NCBI GenBank assembly: GCA_002633005.1
Contig: NMRA01000663.1
Coordinates: 27,391-91,390 of the forward strand
Length of the DNA stretch: 64,000 bases
Direction: 5' to 3'
From: Phoronis australis
Lineage: Eukaryota > Phoronida > Phoronidae
The notes under the pieces are model-generated. The model was given only the letters and a program-made list of their open reading frames with translations, searched no databases and was not told the origin of the DNA. The position numbers were made by a program, and so were the translations under genes. Shown here one piece after another: positions 36,201 to 45,800 of this stretch. The stretch's first letter is position 1; each line of letters starts with the position of its first letter.

Positions 36201-39200
36201 TTGCCCAGTAAACATGTCCCAATGAGTGCATCATCATCATTTTGTTTACATCAAAGGTCAAAGGTTACCTTTTCCATATAATGGAAGTGCCATGCCTTAC
36301 CAAATAAGGAGACATACATTGCCTTGTGGAAAAACAATTGACGAAAGGGACTAACAGTTGTCAATCATTTTCTCAAATTTGAAACTAAATGATTAAAATG
36401 TATTGACATTAGCAGAAATTCGAAATCGTTACAAACAAACAATAAAAATACCTGGTACAAAAAGTTTGATTTCTGTTTCTGTGGCAGAGACCCATTTTGA
36501 CTGAAGCAACTGAGTCTGTTTTTGCGTTGTACGCCGTGCACAGGGCTTGGAATGAACAATTGCAAAAAAGAGGAAAGTTTTTCAGGTGCTGTATCGTTCC
36601 ACAAATATATAAGCTTATGTGACAGAAGTATTTTTGTGTTGTAAAATCTAACTGAAATAAATGTTTTTGGATGAATAAAGTCAAAACAGTGATAAAAAGA
36701 CTGAAATAAGAGGAAACTGGAAATCAAATAAGAGGAAATAGAAACCAAAAAAGAGGGAATCTCTTAACACTTTGTGTACGGGACTTAGTGTCTATGCCGT
36801 TAACACAACACCTGAGACGTTTCGTTGACGGTTTAAAACCGCATATCCCGCAGTAACAGGCTGGCACTCTGCAGCTGCCTGCTATGTCAGAGCCAAAGCC
36901 AAGGACGCTAGCATTGCAGGTCAAGGCCGCCGCTTCACCACCAGAAGAGCCCCCTGGTGCTCGTGTTGGGTCATGAGGGTTCCTCGTCTGTCCTTGTATA
37001 GGGTTGCCACAGTCATAGCTGTCAATCAAAATTGACAACCTAGGTTACGTCAAGACAATCGTTTCACTTCCTACAAGTTAGTATGGATAAAAATAATTTC
37101 CTTTTTGCCTTTTCCCCACTTTGCAAGGTATTCTTAGATTGTTGCGAGTGCCAAGAAGTTTTCAGAATTTTGTGTGATGATAGACACTGTACAAACCCTA
37201 TGCATGAAAACGCACCACTTTGGCGCTACACATCATGTATAAAAAATGGGGGAAAACCAAATTTCAACTGACACCCATATTTTCCTGAATTGGTGAGAAT
37301 TCACAGCAACATCTTTTTCAAAGAAAAAAGGAGTGCAGGTTGTCTGATGTAGTAGTGCATCAGACGTGCGCAGGCCTCACGGTTGGGCTCATTACACTAA
37401 ACACTTGAGCTAAAAGCACGAAAGACTCGTTATGGATCAGGAGCTTCTTCGTGAAGGAAGTTTTCAAGTATGCCTCGCCTTTAAGAAAATGGACAGACAA
37501 AGGTGACTGTGCAGTTTTGCATTTTCTCTTCAACGCGTTCTTGCCATTTTGAAATAACATCACATTAGTTTGAATCTAAAAAATTGCGGGCCTCTGATGC
37601 AAGCCAGCTCTCATTTGAACCACTTGTATAATGTGGTTTGTTTTATTAAAGTGTCGAGTGTGACATGGATACTTTACCTCATCAGAGTCTGGGGTACGTT
37701 CGTTTTCATGAATACAACAGCACCCTGTCTCTTCAGGACTTGAACAAGAACCGAGTCTTCTGGCCAAAACACGCCACACAACTGCGACATACCGCAGCAG
37801 GTCTCGTAGCCCTGGCAAAAAATGTACACTCCTTCCAACACTTTATACATCATGCGCTCGGTTCAAGTGCCACATAGGTTTTAACAAGTTTGTTCACGCG
37901 GAGTAGTCAAAATCTCTAGCTCGCAGTCTAATGTATGAAAGCATTTTGCGCAATAAACCTGCACCTTCTGTCATAAACCGGCTTTGCATTAACGACAAAT
38001 CAGTTTCGTCTCGTTCCTTCCTTAGAATAGAAGAGATTTTTAGACAAATCTCGACTTGGGAGTTCAGGGGCAACCATTTCTACTGACTTACACATCGACC
38101 ATTCCTCAGGCCTTAACAAAATGGCTAAATGTTAAACAATACCCGACGACTTTGCGAATTTAGCCGCATGCGAAAAAATGACAAATTGCAATAACACAAG
38201 TCATTTTTACTTACTTTCACGTTATAATGATCCTTCACACTGACTGGTATCCCATAAAGACTGCCATTGGGAGATCTTTCCTCCAATGCCTTGGCATCTT
38301 CCTACAATGAAGTTCAGAGCACCATTCCACAGAAAATTGGATGCACATTTTTGCATCAGTTTGCGAACACATTACTTACTATCCAAAATTGTCCCTCGGC
38401 CTGTGATCACAAACTTAAGTATGTGCAAATGACGCAAACACTTAACCGTTTGAACACCAGAGTACACTCTAAAATGGAAACCGACTAAAAATTCATGCCC
38501 CCTATGTCATCAATTGGATATAATGGTTCTTGGTGGGTATTCCTTCCTCACAGTTGCCTTGAAACTCGATAAAAAGCGTATGTCACATTTGCTCGTTTAG
38601 CAGACCTCGTAAGGAGTTTTCAAATTTTGCTCCAACTTTTTGAGGGTTGTCGAGGGTTACAGAGCATCATTTTGTTGCAGAAAATTAGATGAGAAAGTCG
38701 CTTTTAATATCAGATAAGAAGCCAAAACCAGGTTTGGTATCCTTTTAAATACAAATCTAACATCAGAAATTGGATGACATATAAGACTTTCGAGTATGGT
38801 GACATGCTTATGCCACGGTGGATAAAGTCGTGGCTTTAAAAAGAAAGATCAAATGGAACTTAAATCAGGATCAGATTTCAAGTAGAACTTCAAAAAACGT
38901 AAGTTTCTAAAAAGAACCAAATCGGTGTTATGACAGCACTGGTCAACATGAATAAAAAGTTACGTAATTCACTCATCAAATCAAAGTGTGTCAGACTTCA
39001 GTTTGGTTGCTTTATAAAAAATGCTAAAACGCGGCATCGACTAAACATCAAGCAACCGCGTGCACAAAGGCAGCTCTGGCAAAAATGTGACATTTACATG
39101 GGCTACTGAAAACTTGCTTGTAACGTACATGTGTATCATAGAAATCCTTTTCAAAACGGAAGTAGTTTCGTAGTACGATGTCAGGTTCATCTTTTAACTA

Positions 39201-41525
39201 CATTTCCCGGCTTACTGGTATAATTCAGGGGTGGATCCAGGAGTTTGAGTAAGGGGGTCCAAGGCAGAGTATTAGCCAGGATTTTGCCCGTCAAACCTTC
39301 GGACCCCCGAACTGCCAAATGGAATCTGGGAGAATTTTGGGGGAGCATGGTCCCCTTGGTCCCTTCTAAATCCGCCATTGTAATTTCTTACGTCAACATA
39401 TTGTGAACATTTTATCTGGATTTTGAACACCTAACATTTTTAGCGTTTTGGCTTCTACACAAAAAACTACAACTGCTAAATTTTTTTCTTCTATGATGCT
39501 CATTGATATAAGAAAAAAATTGAAATAAGTGAAATGTTGGAACATTTCAGTTATTTCAACTCAGACAAGGTCACATAAGAGTGGGCATTAATTATGTGCA
39601 CTTCTCAAAATTTTGAGCACATTTCGTTATGCACCAAGAGAGTATGAGTAAAGACCATGCAGCTCATGAAATCGTCAAAAGTAGCTACCAAAAAGCAACA
39701 TTTTCATGCGTCACCATAGTGAGAAACTTTGAGGTGAATGATTGTATCGTTCTTCACGAGTGTTCGTAGCACCAGTAAAACAACATTATAAGTACAGCCT
39801 TACCCAGTTAGTTGATATCTGACTGGACAAGAAAGATGCACACTTTTTACGTCATTCGGCCTATCTATCTGTCCGTTTGTCTGTTAGTCTGCCTTAACTC
39901 ACCTCAGCTTCTTGGATATAGTCGACAACAAAATTGTACTTGGCATCTTCTTGTACAGCCTAGGGAAAAGCAGCAAATGTTTTTGCAATGGTGATTTTAG
40001 TCATATCAAACTGGCCTGACATCAAATACAAACAGGAAATATTTAAACAATTAATCCCCTTAATAATCTGCGCTAGTAGTCACTGCAGTACATAAAATCA
40101 TAAGTTTTATAAACAAGAGCAACACGGAAAGTTGCAATGCGCCCATGAATGCACCGCAAACCGTGCAGGGTGCTTCTAGTGTTGTCTATTTCTATCACAA
40201 AATGGCCACTAGATGTCGTAAAAACGTCCAATCCATCCGAAAGCAGGAACAAGCTATCGGTTTTTAATAGAAAGCTATTAACCATAATTTCATAAAAATC
40301 TTTCAAGGAACTTCACATAAACAAAAGAAAACAGAAAAATGAAATTGCCACCAGGGAGCACGACGTTCGCTCAGGATCCGTCTAAAAGTCGTCGTCGTCT
40401 TTTTTTTAGCTTTATACAAAATTAATGAAATTACCAACGTTAATAAAGATCCTGCAATGGGCTTAAGAGATACAGCTATGGGCGTTTCATTTGCCCCACC
40501 TAGGGAAATACCAAGTCTTCACTGGTTGCTGACGCTTCAACAGTGCACATACCTTTGCCTGGTAAGCCTGCAGACATTCAGTAGGCTTCAATTCACCACT
40601 CTGCAGATGGTTTCTCAACTGAGAGAGGCTGAGCGATGTAATTTTGTTTACATTATCCTAAGAACAATAAAATGAAAACCAAAATCACAATCAACTATTA
40701 GTAAGTACTTATTAAAGACACAACACAAAATCAGCGAGATTGGGTTATTTAGACATAAAGTTGAAACAGTTTATAAAAAATCACACAATGCCTTATTAAA
40801 CACTTCTAATGTAACACTATAGATATAATAACATCCAAACTGCTCAAACAATGCGTATATTTATCATTAGTTATGAAGAACAATGGGACCCTAAATGAAA
40901 ATATGAAGCTACAGCGACTCGCAGAATAGGTTAAAAATCAACTTTTACGATAATTGCAAGTACTACTAATTTCTGTTGAACTCTCAAACACTACAGATGT
41001 CAAATACACCACCGTGGAAGAATATTTGAAGGAACATTTCCAGGAATAGACATGGTTGAGCTACATGTAGGTTATGGAAGGATTGACTAGAAGACATACC
41101 GTCAATTTGGGTGGTTATTTTGCCCTTCCGGGTCTCCTTTTCAATGAGTATATGAAATAAGCAGTAAAAGTGGTGTTGTTTAGGGTTTTTCATCATTTGG
41201 CATGGTCTTGGATTACCATTTTCCAGGTTCCTCAGGTAAACTGTATTCTAAAAGTGCGTTTACACTCCCTTCTCATTTATGGAGAAGACGTACAACTCCT
41301 AGAGCTCACGTTATTTTCCAGACTTTCCACGCGCTCCTTCATCTTTTGCTTGCCCTCTTTAACTTCCTTAATGCGTTTCAGTCGCTTCTGCCGCACACTG
41401 AGGTATCTGACCAGGCTACGCACGGCCAAGGTGGTGGTGACAGTGACGAGTACGACTAGCAGATTACGAGGCGTGAGAAGCTCAACCATCACCTCTAATA
41501 ATTCTTCAGCAGACATCTCGGACAT
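24176..41525 (-). CDS. FAAH: Fatty-acid amide hydrolase, complete 15-exon gene
   Basis: Amidase-signature serine hydrolase that cleaves anandamide, oleamide and related fatty-acid amides on internal membranes. Fifteen exons with GT-AG junctions join in frame to 1752 bases, that is 583 residues plus stop (human FAAH has 579 residues and also 15 exons). Residues about 21-40 form the N-terminal membrane segment, followed by a basic, charged helix. The catalytic triad is in place: Lys149 in GIPVSVKD, Ser224 in GGSSGGE and Ser248 in GSDIAGSCR, each exactly seven residues beyond rat Lys142, Ser217 and Ser241. Other family blocks are GPLARDVDSLA (exon 7), SPGAGPALP (exon 13), GVLPVTKVT (exon 14) and GLPVSVQ (exon 15). 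The listed ATG (41525) is the first good Met; the frame stays open upstream to a possible splice acceptor near 41546, so an upstream first exon is possible. Introns are full of repeats. No frameshift or stop was found. Confidence 0.97.
24637..24776 (-). CDS. FAAH: FAAH exon 14 (residues 498-544)
   Basis: Encodes NLLNFTSGVLPVTKVT then QEDEDAMKD, matching the GVVPVT block of vertebrate FAAH. Donor GTAAGA, phase 0. Confidence 0.96.
25010..26275. mobile_element. Copy-specific insertion in FAAH intron 13
   Basis: The intron between exons 13 and 14 is 1584 bases here but 345 in the second copy. About 1.27 kb from 25010 to 26275 has no counterpart there, while sequence on both sides aligns. Positions 25645-25870 match 43895-44150 upstream of the decayed EnSpm-like transposase, so at least part is related mobile DNA. 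Confidence 0.65.
26361..26469 (-). CDS. FAAH: FAAH exon 13 (residues 462-497)
   Basis: Encodes KWRKANMDHWNAAKLD and AVISPGAGPALPIG. The protein sequence within the exon is identical in the second copy. It ends one base into codon 498. Confidence 0.95.
27072..27111 (-). CDS. FAAH: FAAH exon 12 (residues 448-461)
   Basis: A 40-base exon encoding SLKDEIDYTVECE, between TTTTTAG and GTAAGT. The second copy keeps it in frame. Confidence 0.88.
27829..28066. mobile_element. MITE with perfect 12-bp inverted ends
   Basis: It starts ATGCGCGCACCC and ends with the exact complement GGGTGCGCGCAT. The paralogous intron near 57285 lacks it and reads straight through. CAGAT on both sides may be the target duplication. 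It has no coding capacity and lies in the minus-strand FAAH intron between exons 11 and 12. Confidence 0.88.
28709..28752 (-). CDS. FAAH: FAAH exon 11 (residues 434-447)
   Basis: A 44-base exon encoding SPFTSIVLRGMCGL, between acceptor CTTTCAG and donor GTAAGT. Supported by exact conservation of both splice sites in the second copy. Confidence 0.88.
29757..29856 (-). CDS. FAAH: FAAH exon 10 (residues 400-433)
   Basis: Encodes RGDSVSTPMQMTYYTMLL and HVKLLLAYLLKPL, the region corresponding to the membrane-facing helices of FAAH. Donor GTGAGT, phase 0. A CTCF-core repeat begins 34 bases upstream of its acceptor. Confidence 0.92.
29890..30060. repeat. CTCF-core dispersed repeat, intron 9 of FAAH
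   Basis: Starts with CCACTAGGGGGCAC (29890-29903), a full match to the vertebrate CTCF core CCASYAGRKGGCRS, and continues with the family blocks ATCCATCCGAAAGTCAT, TAGGAACACATC and ATTTTCATGAAGATCCTG. The same unit is kept at 58522 in the second copy. Confidence 0.75.
31290..31660. repeat. Cluster of CTCF-core dispersed repeats, intron 9 of FAAH
   Basis: Three units with cores at 31300-31313 (CCACTGGGAGGCGC), 31449-31462 (decayed) and 31567-31580 (CCACTAGGTGGCAC, full consensus match), each followed by degenerate family sequence such as ATGAAAATCTGCCAAGG. Confidence 0.7.
32144..32241 (-). CDS. FAAH: FAAH exon 9 (residues 368-399)
   Basis: Encodes VVPWQPHEYSKGITDF and ends two bases into codon 400 before donor GTAAGT. 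Confidence 0.93.
32615..32743 (-). CDS. FAAH: FAAH exon 8 (residues 325-367)
   Basis: Encodes VYNSTRPLRIGFF through LEKLGHE. It is almost identical to the second copy at 62295-62423, differing only in codons 327-328. Confidence 0.96.
33793..33841. repeat. TG/CG-rich microsatellite
   Basis: Alternating TGTG and TGCG steps form a short purine-pyrimidine tract about 50 bases downstream of the exon 7 donor, inside the FAAH intron. Confidence 0.9.
33891..34015 (-). CDS. FAAH: FAAH exon 7 (residues 283-324)
   Basis: Encodes GSIGPLARDVDSLAIAMK and DPDVPPLPFNNE, a hallmark block after the active site. Acceptor TTCTAG, donor GTATGC, phase 0 at the end. This is the first exon not found in the second copy. 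Confidence 0.96.
34021..34111. repeat. Local direct duplication beside exon 7
   Basis: The blocks at about 34021-34057 and 34075-34111 share AAGAAAGTCATT and AAGTTACAGTACAAGAC with a 54-base period, immediately upstream (gene sense) of the exon 7 acceptor. Confidence 0.7.
36600..36758. repeat. Dispersed repeat, second copy at 49880-50055
   Basis: Matches 49880-50055 in the same orientation through TATTTTTGTGTT, ATGAATAAAGTCAAAA and CAAATAAGAGGAAAT. It ends about 12 bases from the exon 6 splice donor. Confidence 0.75.
36771..37018 (-). CDS. FAAH: FAAH exon 6 with Ser-Ser catalytic core (residues 200-282)
   Basis: The longest exon. It carries the amidase signature: Ser224 in APGGSSGGE and nucleophile Ser248 in GFGSDIAGSCR, then CGICGFKPSTKRL. 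Family members usually have two glycines before the nucleophile (IGGS); here the first is alanine. Phase 1 donor GTGTTA is non-ideal; a dispersed repeat ends within about 12 bases of it. Confidence 0.95.
37678..37811 (-). CDS. FAAH: FAAH exon 5 (residues 156-199)
   Basis: Encodes EDSVLVQVLKRQGAVVF and MKTNVPQTLM, the conserved stretch before the Ser region. It ends two bases into the codon for Ser200 before donor GTAAAG. A longer open frame in another register covers the same bases but is a shadow. Confidence 0.95.
38215..38301 (-). CDS. FAAH: FAAH exon 4 with catalytic lysine (residues 127-155)
   Basis: Encodes SLYGIPVSVKDHYNVK. Lys149 aligns with the general base Lys142 of rat FAAH. Donor GTAAGT, phase 0. 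Confidence 0.95.
38500..38850. repeat. Dispersed repeat in FAAH intron 4, related to 53400-53800
   Basis: Shares GGTTCTTGGTGGGT, GTTACAGAGC-TTATTTTGT-like and TTTGGTATCCTTTTAA blocks in the same order with the insertion in the second FAAH copy. Confidence 0.6.
39233..39380. mobile_element. Short hAT-like element with both ends
   Basis: About 148 bp from CAGGGGTGGATCCAGG to the inverted end AAATCCGCCATTG, flanked by TAATT on both sides. An internally deleted relative of the elements at 5627 and 22785, located in a FAAH intron. Confidence 0.7.
39903..39959 (-). CDS. FAAH: FAAH exon 3 (residues 108-126)
   Basis: A 57-base exon ending in DYIQEAE, between acceptor CCTAG and donor GTGAGT, phase 0. 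Confidence 0.88.
40080..40470. repeat. CTCF-core repeat cluster, intron 2 of FAAH
   Basis: Contains CCACTAGATGTCGT near 40206 and CCACCAGGGAGCAC at 40348-40361, with the family blocks ATCCATCCGAAAGC, AATTTCATAAAAATC and AAAGATCCTGCAATGGG. Confidence 0.65.
40553..40657 (-). CDS. FAAH: FAAH exon 2 (residues 73-107)
   Basis: Encodes SLSQLRNHLQSGELKPTE, matching the start of the FAAH amidase fold. Acceptor TTAG and donor GTATGT, phase 0 at both ends. Confidence 0.93.
41310..41525 (-). CDS. FAAH: FAAH exon 1 (residues 1-72)
   Basis: Holds the start codon, the membrane segment (LLVVLVTVTTTLAV, about residues 22-35) and a Lys/Arg/Glu-rich helix, and ends in ENN before donor GTGAGC, phase 0. Confidence 0.88.
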
Positions 41526-41545
41526 CACAGTATTGTCACGACAAA

Positions 41546-43530
41546 CTAAAAAAATGAAGACTCAAATTATATTCCAGACCTTAGTATAGCATAAATCGCA
41601 CCAACTTCGGACAAAAATAATCGTCAAAATTGCTCGTTTTTCAGTTTTCAATGGTTTCTAACCTTGTAACATAAAATTTTTCAAAATATCATCTGATGGT
41701 AGCTATGATATAGAACCAGAAAATGGTAAAGCATTGATATGGCGTTACCAATCTTTTCTGAAAAATAAGAAAATTTCACTTGTCCACAAAACCTACGTCG
41801 TCAATTTTCCGTACAATTACACATGCATTATTAAAACAAAAAACCGGTAACCACATTCATGTAATGTGTATAGCTTAAACCCCAAAAAGTTAAACTTTTT
41901 TCCATGGTGATTAATTCATAAATCATGCGCAAGAATGAATAACGAGCAAGACGGTTGGATGTGTTTTAGAAAGTTACTTTAGGTGCCCTGAGCAACATTG
42001 ACGTGAATCTTGATCAACAGGAAACAAATATAAGTGAATAGAATCTGAATAATCACTGAATACTCTCAATAATATTAAAACTATCAATATTTAAAGGATA
42101 TACAGGATTTTTGGATGTTTCAGCATGTTTGGTAAGAAAGCCCCTTTTCCCGAAACCGGGAGTGACGCCACTTCATTACTTTTCTGAATTCTCCATATTT
42201 TTGAGAGTTTGCTGCTGAATATCATTATCTTTGGTGTTGCTATGACAACCGCACACTTTCAGGCACAGCAATGTTATTTATGTGTGTTTATGTTTCCTTG
42301 TGTGCGGTTAAGAGTTCATGTGATGCTTGTATGTGTTTTGATCTTAGTTGGGAAAAAGAATAATTCATATAACCTCAAAGGTTTTCTTAAATAAATGACG
42401 AAATACTCTAAAAAAGACTAGGTTTCTGGTTTTAACTCAATTTGAAATCATTTATTACGCAAATTTCATTTTTAGAATTGTTTTAAAATATTTTGGAACA
42501 AAAGAAATATTTTCACTCAACCATAGTAATTCTTAAAATGTTTTGTCATTTTCAAAGTGTTTTGGTGTCATGCCATGTTGTTAACCTACTTGTAAAGCTA
42601 TGGAATCCCAAATATAGTTGTTTGAACTTGCCATTTTTGTGGCCTGAAATTTTTGGGTGCTGCTTGCTGATAAGTCTATTTTCGAGACTCTAAAAATTAA
42701 ATAACTCGAGAGCCGCCTAACTGATTTGAAAAATTCAGAATTTTTTATAAATGGCATGTCTAAAGCTATTCAATAGTTTCTGATGAAATTTGTATCTTGC
42801 TTTGCTCCGACAGCTCTATTTTGTAAAACATAGTATGCAAAGGGTGTTTTTGTATTACTTTATCAGAAATGTAGACAACCTTTTATGTATTGTTGTTATG
42901 TTTTTTCCTGTTTGTCATTGTAAAAATCAATTCCACTGTATGTTTGTGTTGCCAATTTTCCTTTAACAATTGTAAAGTAAGGCAGGGGAATCCCAGACCA
43001 CTGTTACTTGCTCATTGAAACTGGGAAAATAAAAAAATGAAAAGTGTCTATTTTGTGGACTTTGTGCTGTGCTATCTGATAACCACTAAAAATACGGCTG
43101 ACGAACACCTTTCATACTCGAGTCCTTCCCTCTAATGTTCTCTGATGTCAAATTCTGAGTGTGGAATTTTGTTTCTTAAAAAACTACATTCCTTTCGCTG
43201 TGTATAAAGTACAAAAACTTAATTTATAAAGAATGTAGAATACAAGTTTCTTTGCAAACATTGAATATCTGTAGGCATCACAAAATACAAAAGAAAATAA
43301 CAGTGCTGACTGGTCCTTCCAAATTTTAACTTCTTCAATTCAACCGCAGATTATCTCTCCACTACTCAATATTGGAACTGATTCTATTATGGTGAATATT
43401 CACGCTCAGTCCAATAATGAAAATTAGCTCAGGTTTTTTGTTTAAGTGTTAAGGCCCTTTAATTCTGTGCTCAAGTATCTAGATACTTCATAGTACACAC
43501 GCATCTCAATGAACATGGTTCATCAACAAG
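41546..43530. other. FAAH upstream region, no gene recognised
   Basis: About 2 kb of AT-rich sequence upstream of the FAAH start (minus strand). No clear TATA box or CpG-rich promoter was recognised; plus-strand frames of 61 and 66 codons are taken as chance. A first non-coding FAAH exon could lie here. Confidence 0.35.
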
Positions 43531-43657
43531 ATGGCGGACCACTCCGCTCAACGAAAACCACGTGATGTCAACTCTAGTTATATTTATTTCATTGGGTGTT
43601 ACTGCAGACTGCCATGTTATGTCATTTTGACTTTCGCGTACGCGTGTTTCCCGCCTT
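43531..43657 (+). CDS. Possible first coding exon of an unknown plus-strand gene
   Basis: The sequence CAAGATGGCGGAC places an ATG in the context typical of YY1-type animal start sites. The frame runs 42 codons to a consensus donor GTAAGT at 43658. The peptide begins MADHSAQRKPRDVNSS and turns hydrophobic (YVILTFAYAC). No following exon was identified and a mobile element begins about 230 bases downstream, so this may be chance. Confidence 0.2.
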
Positions 43658-43885
43658 GTAAGTAGACTTGCTACTGTGTCAGCTGTTTCTTTCTCTGACT
43701 ATTTATTCTCGTACCGCCTTTTTCGAATGCCATTCCACAAACGTTTATGATGGAGGAACGTCTACTGCACATAGTTATTTTCAACGGAGTTTTGGTTGGA
43801 CTAGGGCGATATCGGCTTTACCCACTACTTATACTGCTGAAATAAAAGTGTAAAGCCCCCGAGCCTGTTTTGTTTTGCTCCTGAA

Positions 43886-45800
43886 CACTAGGTAACCGGT
43901 CGAGATTGGGCAACTACACTGGTTTGAGCACCAAAGAATCCTCCAGTTCAGATCAAAGACATCATGCTGTGGTGGTTAATTAAATCTTAAATCACCACAG
44001 GCTGCTGATGTTGCCGTTCGCTAGATAATGAGACCATCATAAACCCATTGGGGGCAACAATAGTATTTTTAAATTTTCATGTTGAAAGTTTGTAAACAGC
44101 ATAACATTTGAATAGTTCATGAAAAGTACAAACTCGAAAATAGTAATATTTTATTTAATTTTATACAATATTTATTCAAATGTGTTCCATTTTACTGGGT
44201 GAGAAAAATCTGATACAGCAGGAAGGGTTCGACCACAAACCTATGCCAAAAAACATTCAAAAAGCGTAAAACAGCCACCAGTATGAACATGATGGGGACT
44301 AGTATACAGGTTGTAGAACTAGTTGATGACCTGAATCTACAAACATTCATGATGTTATAAGTGATATCGTTGCTGACAACACCTGTATTTATTCTGAAAT
44401 TGAAGATAAGAACGATGTTTTAAATGATGAGAAGAGGAGCAGTACATTCGTTAATGACAAAGAATGTGAAAAAGAAGAAGTACTACTGGAAGAGGATTCA
44501 GGTAGAGACCAGCCTCCCGTTCAGTATCGCTAGGACCTCGCTAAAAAGCAAGACTTCGCGAGATTACGTGAGATATTGCCGTGTATTTTAAATGAGAACA
44601 CGTGACTTTGACTAGGTTTTAGCTAGGTCCTAGCGTAGGTCCTAGCGTCTACTGAACGCAAGCCAGGAGTATGGGTGTTTTCATGATAACACTATATATC
44701 CTGGTCATGCAATGTCTGTTAAAGTTAGCATGATTTTAATTCTTATGTATGTGGTTTGTCACTCAGTGACTGGAGCAGTTCTTCTCATCCTAATAGGTGC
44801 TCACTGTTTGAGTTCTCACCCAGGGCTCCAGAGCATTTATAAGTGTAAGAAGTTCTTTCCAGATTTACATTCCCCTATTGTAAAACATTACCTTGGTAAA
44901 ACTCGTATGTCTATTGTAAGTGAAACTGGTGAAAAATGATACAATTGTGACTCAGACTTGTGTTCAACGAAGGTAAATGAGTACTTTGTTGATGTCTCAA
45001 TGGAAGAACAACTTGAAAAAATTATGAAAAGACCCAATGTTCTAGAAGCCATAAAATCACGTTTTTCACGCAAAAAGGAAAGTTGTAATAACTTGGAATA
45101 TATTTACGATGGTTCAGTTCATAGAAATCTCTCGTCACCTAATGGTCCATTATCACCAGATCACCCCCACAAAATGTTTCTTCCACTCGGAATACTGATG
45201 GGGTTCCAGTATTCAAGAGCTCTAAGTTTTGACTATAGCCATTTTATTTGGTAATTAACGAATTGCCGTACATTCAACGAATGCAAAAAGAAAACTTGAT
45301 TTCATGTGGTCTGTGGTTTGGTGAAACAATACCCTTCATGAGTACTTTCACCAAGCCTTTAATGACAACTTTGAAAACTCTTGAAACACATGGCATTCAA
45401 TAATTATTAGGTGGTGTTCAATATTTCACTAAATCTTTTCTTATCTGTGAAACTGCTGATCTTCCTGCAAAAAGTTTTGAATTTCAATCAGTTCAATGGA
45501 TAATTCAGTTGTCCTACTTGTCTTCACATGGAAATACATACTCTACTGCAGCTAGTGCCGGGAGTATTCATGTTTTTCCGCATAATGCTTCAGAACCCCA
45601 GCCACCAGCGAGAACATCAGAGGTGTGTTACCAAGATGCTTTCACCTCTTTTAACAACAAAACCATTAAACATGGAATTAAATGACCATGATTACTTATG
45701 GTCTTGCATGCCTATGATAGATTACATGCATGGGGTTCTCCTTGGAATCACCAAACTTCTTCTTAAGCTTTGGATAAGTGCATGGTAATTATCTGTTCTT
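43886..45800 (+). pseudogene. Decayed EnSpm/CACTA-like transposase
   Basis: Conceptual translation with frameshifts and stops shows motifs in the order of animal EnSpm-type transposases: IYDGSVHR (near 45100), NTDGVPVFKSS (near 45190), INELP and KENLISCGLWFGETIP (45255-45335), then DYMHGVLLGITKLL (45720-45760). The frame is broken many times, so it is inactive. A CACTA string at 43886 could be the left terminus. Positions 43895-44150 recur at 25645-25870, and 44569-44667 recur at the window start. Short open frames here are fragments of this reading frame or shadows. Confidence 0.75.

Noticed and set aside
37576-37818. 80-codon minus-strand frame over FAAH exon 5
   Set aside because: Wrong register; the FAAH frame (VLKRQGAVVF, KTNVPQTLM) is the one matching the family.
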